The notes under the pieces: model-generated
Database searches by the model: none
What the model was told of the DNA's origin: nothing
What the model saw: only the letters and a program-made list of their open reading frames with translations
Translations under genes and position numbers: made by a program
Shown: positions 33,655-42,300 of the stretch, piece after piece
Numbering within the stretch: the first letter of the stretch is position 1
Layout: every line of letters starts with the position of its first letter
Assembly (NCBI GenBank): GCA_037951105.1
Contig: JBAMJV010009070.1
Coordinates: 17,273-81,272, forward strand
Source of the DNA: Echinarachnius parma
Taxonomy: Eukaryota; Echinodermata; Echinoidea; Clypeasteroida; Echinarachniidae
Length of the DNA: 64,000 nucleotides
Reading direction: 5' to 3'

Positions 33655-34330
33655 CAAGTTTCAAGTTTTAAGTTTATTTCCACATCTGAATAAAAACAGT
33701 GTAAGTAGAGGATACAATGTAAAATATACAAAGAATACCATATAAATATTTGAGAAAAACATCAATAAAATGAAGAGGAAGCAGTTTACAAAATTCAAAA
33801 TGTGGGGGAAAAAACAAAGGCTGTTAGACCTATCAAAGGTTTTTTTTTTCCCCGCTTCAGTGTCAATACAAAGTCCACACACAGTAACAAAACAGGACAT
33901 GGCTAAACTACTACAATAAAAAACAAAACACATAAGGCAAGTTGAAACACTATACATGTATATTAATGGCCTTAAAAATTCTGTGAGTTTAACAAATGAT
34001 CTTTACATTTCCGTTTAAAGGTTGCGAGTGATGGGCATCGCTTTTTAGCAGCGCTCTCCATTTCCAACCACTAGTTTTATAAATTATTTTCTCATATTTT
34101 GATTTAAATTGTAAAATTATATATTTTTTGTTCTATGCGACTGTAAATGTATTATGTTGGAAATGAAAAATAAATAAATGAAATGAAATTGTTTTACTTC
34201 ATTTGATAATACATTCCAAATTTTTGGTCCAGCATAAGTAATCGTTGAACGTAAAAATTCGTTCATAAAATGTGGCATATACGAGTTATTAAATTGTCGA
34301 GTTTCATATGTAATAATACTTCTATTTATT
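33655..34330. mobile_element. Nested LINE 3' ends
   Basis: 34195-34320 on the minus strand encodes YAGPKIWNVLSNEVK, a CR1/L2-type reverse transcriptase C-terminus. 34020-34190 on the plus strand ends AATAAATAAATGAAATGAAA, a LINE tail, and 33655-33690 is the complement of another tail. Two elements in opposite directions appear nested. Confidence 0.65.
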
Positions 34331-35268
34331 ATAAAACAGTCATCTAAACATTTTGGTAAGAGATTATGTCAGTCAAGCAACATAAAAAATAGGTATCTGC
34401 TGTGTATACTGTATTAGTGTATGTATATTAAATATTGTTAAACAATAAGTTTCTTAAAATAGAGAGCAGTATGTCATAAAGGCTGTAAATTAAAAATTAT
34501 TCTTATTGCACGTTTCTGGAGCACCAGAATCCTATTTTAAGTGTTTTTGCATTTTTTGTTGATGATTTATAAAAATTCTATAATATTTTTAAAAATATAT
34601 GAATAATGAATTAATAGAAAAATAATTGGCAACAATAGTCACATTTTACTGATTGCCACCAAACAACAGCAACAACAACAACAATTCCCTAGACAATACT
34701 GCAGTTACTGAGGTGGGGCAAGATCATACAAATTAACAATGACATTGAAAGGGAAATTTGTTTTGATTCTATTTATTGCTCCTATAGCCTTTGCTATTTT
34801 ACATGACACATGACACATTCATTAGTTTATCAAGATGACATAATTATGCTGTATAAACTTCCTTTTGTGGCTATACTTGAATTATATGTTAAATGTTGTG
34901 TCCTTTCCTCGGCTATACTATGCCTATGTTATTTGAGTAAAGGCCCTTTTCACATTGTATGCATATGAGTGAGTTTCATTATGTTATGATGCATTGCAAA
35001 ATGAAGGGAAAAAAATGTTTTCTCTTTAGACTCCATTTTGATTAATAACACGCATTGATAAAGTTGAGTGGTTTTTTGGCACTTATACCTAAAAGGTTTC
35101 ATCTTGAGTCGTCAAGTAATGTTATAGACCGATAAAATCAGTCTCTCTATTCCGTTTGCTGTTTCACTCACCACTTCATACATACATGTATGACGTCATT
35201 TTAAAGAGAAACCCATAGTGAGTTGGTAATTTATGACTAGTACTGTTCATAAATAGATCATAGTGGCC
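34331..35268. other. No feature recognised
   Basis: AT-rich intergenic sequence with no gene or clear repeat. Confidence 0.5.
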
Positions 35269-35595
35269 ATCCCTGCCGGAAAGAACACACTCATCCACAG
35301 TGTGAACACAGTGTGAACACACTGTGTTTCCACAGTGTGGACCATAGTGTTAAATTCGGTCGTTTTCACAGTGTGAAAGCCAATTCACACTGTTAACACA
35401 CTGTGAGGGCACTATCGCCACAGTGCGTAAAAAGGTGCGTCACACTGTGTATCTCAGCAAATTCACAGTGTGTTCACAGTGTGAATTGTCTTTTACACTG
35501 AGAAAACGACAGAATGTAACATTGTGGGCCACACTATGAAACACAGTGTGTTCACACTGTTCACACTGTGGATGAGTGTGTTCTTTCTGGCAGGG
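35269..35595. mobile_element. Palindromic MITE built of CACAGTGTG words
   Basis: Ends CCCTGCCGGAAAGAACACAC and GTGTGTTCTTTCTGGCAGGG are near-complements. Inside, CACAGTGTG and CACACTGTG recur many times on both strands. 327 bp, no ORF. Confidence 0.9.
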
Positions 35596-36565
35596 TAAAT
35601 ACTAATAATAGCTTTCCCAATTCTGATTAAACCATTCTCTGCGAGAACCTGATTTTCCGTGTTTGTAAAATCAATGTGAATTACACTTTATAGGAGGGAA
35701 TCGGCTATATAATGAGTAAGGTAAGACATGCAATAATCAAACTGATGGTCAATGGATATTGATCTCCGGAGGGTATATATTTATACGCGAACATATACTA
35801 AGCATATACTATCATTATTCTCATGGTAATCATGGTTATCATAATGATCTTCAATACTAGTAACTGGACTTAAATGGAAGGTAATTAATAGTGGTATTAA
35901 AGGTGGTTCGGACTCCTATATCAGACGCGCGGTGCCATCTTGCTCACGCATTGCATGCGTTGCGTAATGCCAAAGACTATATAATTAAAGGGGACCACCA
36001 GGCAAAGAACAACACATACTTATAAGTGTTGGTACCCTTTTGTGATATCAAATAGATACCCAACATTTTGCAAAGGGCTGTGTAATTCATAAACAATGCA
36101 ACTCATTACCACCATACGGAACCACTATTTTGTCCTGGTTCCGTACTCGCCAATTCTATTCACGCGTACGTTTGGAGACAATATAATTCTGGACGATTCG
36201 TTCGCTCTGGACAAAGGTCGTCTTCGTACATGCAGACCCATATACAAGTGTTGTAGTATGGTGATGCGTTTTTCAATTATATATTTTTTCTGGAAACATA
36301 TTTTTCTGAACTTATTGATGGAATGGACTACTAAAGATGTTACCTTTCATTTATAAGAATATTATTTTTAGGTGATGGTACCCTTTAAGCGTCTTTCGTA
36401 ATGCACAGTGGCTCATTGGTATGTAAAGCCCATAAAACAGCCTATAGACTGCTCGAAAAGTGCGATCCGCGGTGCAGATATTACGATAGTCACCTACTTA
36501 ATGCAATATCTACGTTCCAATCTTTGATTACTAGGTATCCGAGATTCACACAACCGACCTTCACG
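35596..36565. other. Gene 2 upstream region
   Basis: 35895-35975 is the GCGCGGTGCCATCTTGC dispersed repeat. No TATA box or 5' exon could be assigned. An in-frame ATG at 36401 precedes the chosen start but its extension has no match in genes 1 or 3. Confidence 0.45.
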
Positions 36566-36727
36566 ATGACGGAGATCGACTACCGCAGGGTCCGGGAGGT
36601 CATGTGGACGGACAAGCGCTATGGACTCCGGGAGTTGCCGGACTTCTACGGATATCCGCTACTCATCAAACTGATGAAGAAGTGTACGAGTGATCCGGAC
36701 AAGGACAGGTCGCTAGATAAGGGTGAT
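36566..36727 (+). CDS. Gene 2 exon 1
   Basis: 54 codons, ATG at 36566, donor gtaag at 36728, phase 0. RELPDFYGYPLLIKLM matches gene 1 RELPEYHGFPMIIKVV; the C-terminal part is more charged. Confidence 0.85.
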
Positions 36728-39345
36728 GTAAGTCAGTGATACATATTAAATAATAGTGAAGGTGGTAACGAAATTCTGGGGTTAAATGTTACGGCGCAAC
36801 GGATCCAGGTATTTGCCGGAATTATACCAATGAACCGGTGTGATGTAAATTGACGGAAAGGGGGTGGGGTCACGGTTCAAATAAAACAAAAATGGCGGGT
36901 GACTTGGCGTAATCTAGAAAAGTATCATTTGCTGACTAAATAGACTCAAATGGTTAATTTTAAGTTTTAAAATGGATAGGGGTATATAAGGGGGTTCGTG
37001 AAGATAAGGTAACTCCAGAAGTTTCTTCAATGAGATCGGAGATATGGACCATTCGATAACAGGATAATGAAGAACCATGATTGTAGTTGGAGGTCGATGT
37101 CCTATCGTGAATTATAATGTTTCATTGTAGAAGGACAATTAAGGAACGTGGATTGATAACTATGAATATTGTCTGATTGTCTGAGGCGGTCCGGATCCCG
37201 CTTGATAGCACGCGATGGCAAAGGGAATCAATGGAGCTTCCCGATTCATCTGGGAATGAAGAGGGATTGTAGAGGTCTTTAGTATAGATGTCGTATAATT
37301 TATTATCACTATTAGTGACGAGAATGGGACGGTGTAAGGTCAACATGGCAAGATGGGGCTTTGCCCCTGAAGGAGACACTAAATGCGAATGCGGAGAGAC
37401 TCAGACGATGGACCACATCCTGCAGTGCGGCGGGACGGCTTGCACGGATAACGACCCGTCCCTCGTTAATGAGACGGCCATCGCAGCCCATCAAGAGATG
37501 GACAAACTTTATCTTGATTTAATTAAGGAGACACGAACGAACGAATATTAATGTGTTAATGCAGAACGACTTTAACACATGTTTGAGGGCTAATAACTGA
37601 TTAATATTTTCTGTTTTATATTATGTCAGGTACTTCGCATCCACGCTGAGGAGGTCCAGACCAGGTTGATAGCACGCGATGACAAAGGGAATCACTGGAG
37701 CTTCCCGATTCATCTAGGAGCTAAGCTAGAGGTCGCCGACAAGAAAGGTATGTCAGGGTTATTTGTAATAGAGTTAGGGTTAGGGACAACAGATATCAAC
37801 TTCGCACACATCGTCTTTCTTACCATCAACCGATGTGTCGAGTTGACTGTTACCTGTACAGTTTTCTACACAAGATCCATTCGACTTTGGAACATGCTCC
37901 CCTTACCATCTTACCTATATAAGTTATGCTACCAAACGCCCAGAGTTTCAGGGATGCAGCCATGCCCAACATCATACAGATGGCGGCGCCTCCCACTCTG
38001 CGGACACTTTAAACACAACCAACAGAAAATGCACCTGCAAAGTAGCCCCAAACACCTGTAAATAGAACATCACATCCACGCACTTCACTGGCACTGCACT
38101 GCCTCTCCAGGACAGCACCGAATGGCGCTTTTTAAAGAGATATTTTCTTCCAAGTATCACGTATGAACATGAAGGAGGACTATGAACTACATGGACTGCA
38201 TTGGCTGTTATAGTGATGGACTGCATCAATGCTAAGGTGGTCTGGACCCGTTTGATAGCACGCAATGGCAAAAGGAATCACTGGAGCTTTCCTATCCACA
38301 TGGGTGCAAAGCTAGAGCCTCATTCGCGCAGAAATGAGATAAAGAAATTCGAAAGTAAACGTACGTTCTCTCTGATATTCCTGCATCTTCTTGAAAGTTC
38401 TTCCTAGTTATGGGATTATCTGTCTCTTGATCTATCTATGAATGAAAAAGAGCAAGGAAAATTGGATTCCAACGGGATTCGAACCCGAGACCTCCGGATT
38501 GCTAGACCGGTGCTCTTACCGACTGAGCTATAGAAAACCCTAGTACGGTGTTCGTCCCTGAAAACCCCTTAATTTACATTGCTCGTGTGGGTCAGAAGCT
38601 ATTGTAAACCTGACAAAGGATAGAAATCAACTTGGGGATATATGCGAGGGATCATCGATATGCGAGGGATCAGCAAAAGCTGCATCACTCCGGTGATCCC
38701 TCGCATATATCCCCAAGTTGATTTCTATCCTTCGGGTTTATTTCTTCTCTCTTTATTTCTTGTAGGCAAAAAAACTACGATGTACATGAGCGAGATGGCA
38801 GCGAGATGGCAACGTTCACGTGGAAGTTTTTCCCCGTTAACCTTCTCTGCATCTTTAAACTTCTTAGTGTTTTATATTTTTCATTCATCATGTTCATCAA
38901 TATTCAGGCAACAAGACTACGATGTTATTATGAGTGAGATGGCAGAGATGCGCAAGTTCCCCAAGAGGTTCTCGTTCGTGCAGGAGGGGGATAAGAAAGG
39001 AAGTTTTCCCCGTTAATTTTCTCTGCATCTTTAATCTTCTAAGTGTTTTATATTTTTCATTCATCATGTTCATCAATATTCAGGCAACAAGACTACGATG
39101 TATATGAGTGAGATGGCAGAGATGCGCAAGTTCCCCAAAAGGTTCTCGTTCGCGCAGAAGGAGCGGAGATGCAGGTGAAGATCAGGCGGGGAGGACCGGG
39201 CAAGCGCGGCGCACATCGTCGCTGGTGAATACAAGCCCTTGGAGATCATCAAGCTACGCATGTACAAGGCCAACAGAATAGAGAATGGTATGCAATTGCT
39301 CTAGAATAATGATGAATACGGTGGTGGTGGTCGTCGTCGTCGTCG

Positions 39346-39386
<41 letters not shown>

Positions 39387-42300
39387 TCAGTTATAATTGG
39401 GTATACAATTTTATTTATTTCACAAGGCGCAGGCTATCGTTAGCGTTAACGATCTTAGGATATAAATTGACTAAAAGTAAGAATCTCTCACCGTAAGAAT
39501 TGGTGGTATTCTTGATCCATGTTTCTCTAGTTTACCAAAATAGTATAATATTGAGATGGATAATCCATATCAGTGAATACGTACATTTAAACTCATGTTT
39601 AAAAGATGCATCAGATGTAAAGGATCAACATACATTTTTAACACAAGCAGTTAGTGAACATGAACAATTGTCATACGTGGCCTTTTTGCAGATGAAATCG
39701 ACGCTCGAGTGACATTCCTGCCCGCCCTACCTCGACCTAGAGTTTACCATAGCATCCAAGATAGCCTGCGAAACAGGATGAATTCTGGGAGGACTACATG
39801 GCCAGCATGTCACAGGACATTATGACCAAGGTCAACTTAAACATGCACAGAGGAAAATCAGGTAATGTAAAAAACCAATGATGCAACAAAATGCTTTAAA
39901 AATGCCTTTAATATTCCTCTTCAAATAACGCCTGTTTAATAAAAAAAAAATGAGTTAAATAGGGGCCTAAATGTTCGGTCCTAGCAGAATCTTCTTCAGA
40001 GGCTAAACGCGACGAATGGTACCCAGGTCGAAAAAACAGTTGAAACCAGTTGGAAATTCAACTGGTTTGTACTGTTTTAACTGGCATCAAACGGTAGCAT
40101 TTAAAAATTCCCGGTTCCCAGTAAACATAAATGGACAGATGCATCAGACCAGTTAAAACCAATAGAAATACCAGTTGAAACCAATTCAAAATACCAGTTG
40201 AAACCAATTACTTTAACTGGTCCTCATGTACTGGTTAATCCCACTACTGGTTTGTTAATGGTTTCAACTGGTTTCTTACTGTTCAGCCTAACTGGGTTCT
40301 TACTGGATTCTTACTGGTTGTCCCAGTAGATTCCATTTGATTTCAGTTGATTCCAGTGTACCAATTTCCATATTGAAACCAATTGGCCAACAACTGGTAT
40401 CAACTGGTACCGATTGGCAACTAATTTTCAACTGTTTTTTCGACCTGGGTACGTAGATCATACATAACTTATGTAAAGCCAAACACGCACTGAGCCGACT
40501 CAATCCGATCCGAATGGGTTTCAGTCGAATCGGGTCGGTGTGCGTTGCCTCACGACTACGATTTTACCAGTCGGGGCCGATTCAGTCGTGTATAATTATA
40601 ATCGGCTTCGACTGATCGGTCCCGACTCTAGCCTGACTGAAAACCAGTCGGATCACGTTGAGTATGCGCCGTGCCCTTTGAGTCTATTACGCCATGTATG
40701 CAGTTATCCATAACGTAGTTACCACAATTAATGTCTGTGGTTTGTTGAGGCACAGAAGGTAGTGGAAAGCCTCACTTCACTTAAGTAAAATCATTGTAAA
40801 AGTTGCTTATCTATTACTTCCTTTTCCCCTAAATTGTAATTATTTGGAGTACTAAAACGTTGGCATTGACATAATGTGCATTATTTTCTTGTTTCAACTG
40901 TTCATATGTTTGAATAGAATTTGACATTTAATATCCCCTCACTTTTATCATTCAAATTTGTTATGTGTGTGGATTAATCTAATTTATAGTTCTTTTTTAC
41001 CCGTTGTGAATTGTGATACTGTTAATAACTAGTTTTGTTTAACAGGCTTAACAAAGTGATCGTTTTATGCAATCAAAATAAATCAAATTAATTTTGTTTG
41101 TATACTCTCTGCAGACATCCAGGTCTACTATTTCATAGAGAAAACCAAGTCGAAGTCGAAACGGTCGCCGAGCATCTACGAGGAGCAGGCGCCCACGGTC
41201 TCGGTGACCATTGGCAGTCGCAGCATCATGAAGAGGCGCAAGGGCAGCAAGGCAAAACGGTCTACGGATGAGAAGTCGTTATCCATCGGGTCTTATCCAT
41301 CGAACGCATCGTTTGGCTTGCTGGTAAGTCGAACAAAAATAAAAAGCCTTCCTCCAACCATTAATAAGGAATATTTCATAATTTGGGACGCTACAATGCC
41401 GAATCAATTGGTTACTTGAAGAGACGATATTGTGGCAGCATTGATGAGAGGTCGTTATCAATCGGGTCTTTTTCATCGAACTCATCGTTTGGTGTCCTGG
41501 TAATTAAAAGCATAACGAAGACAAGACATTATTACGTTCATTATGTGGGAGGCTACAATAAGAGATAAACACAAAATAAATGTTGAATCCATTAGTTACT
41601 AGAAGACGCGAAATAGTAGCAGTAAGGGCTCTAAGGGGAGAATGTCTACTTATGAGACATGAGACTGATGAGAATGCTGGTAAGACATCGAAGCTTAAAG
41701 AAAATAAGCCTTCTCCTAATCTTATTTTGCTACAGGCTGCCATTTATACAAGTATTGTTCTCAACGTACGTTCGCACCTAAAGACATTCAGGTTGACGAA
41801 GAACCCTAGAACAGGTTCCTAGAGATACTATCCGAATTCGCAGGAAAGAATGCTAGCCAAAGGACTCTCCATAAATTTGTATATTAAAACCCCTTAAACA
41901 TAATTTTGTCTGTTATTTCAACGATATATCTACATTTATAAGCTACGTAGCTATCTAGGAATACACATTTCACGACAAATTATACTCACTCAAAATTTAA
42001 AAAAATAAAGAAAGTTAAATTTACATATTCCCATAGGCACGTGTACAAATTTGGGCAAAGAAACCCTTTTTCCTCGAAAATTGATAAAGTGGATATAGCG
42101 CCTTTTGGAAGAAAGTTCTTCAATTAATCTTTTTTTAATAATTTATATTTCAGACTACGTTCGCTCCTGAAGACAACGCGGCTGACGAAGGGCCATCATA
42201 TAAGTCGGTCATTGAGATACTATCCGAGGGAGCAGGAAAAGAAAAGATAGAGATTTTGTTATACCCCATGTAAACCCTATAAACTTGCCTGCCTTGTGAA

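Larger units (their letters stand above)
36728..37629 (+). other. Gene 2 intron 1
   Basis: 902-bp intron with a decayed exon-2 copy (37181-37258) and a LINE fragment (37290-37551). The first 450 bp show nothing recognisable. Confidence 0.65.
37748..39083 (+). other. Gene 2 intron 2
   Basis: 1.3-kb intron with a LINE 3' end (37790-38190), an exon-2 copy (38231-38317), a tRNA-like sequence (38464-38540), a 39-bp perfect hairpin (38616-38732) and two partial exon-3 copies. Confidence 0.75.
39862..41114 (+). other. Gene 2 intron 4 with two MITEs
   Basis: 1.25-kb intron containing the AACTGGT palindromic element (40017-40454) and an R5 element (40476-40677). 40680-41114 is AT-rich with nothing recognised. 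Confidence 0.7.

Noticed and set aside
36401-36565. In-frame ATG extension of gene 2 exon 1
   Set aside because: The extra 55 residues have no counterpart in genes 1 or 3, and the 36566 ATG aligns with the gene 1 start.
38464-38540. A functional tRNA-Ala gene
   Set aside because: The spacing before the D arm and two stem mismatches make a working cloverleaf unlikely; kept only as a tRNA-like sequence.
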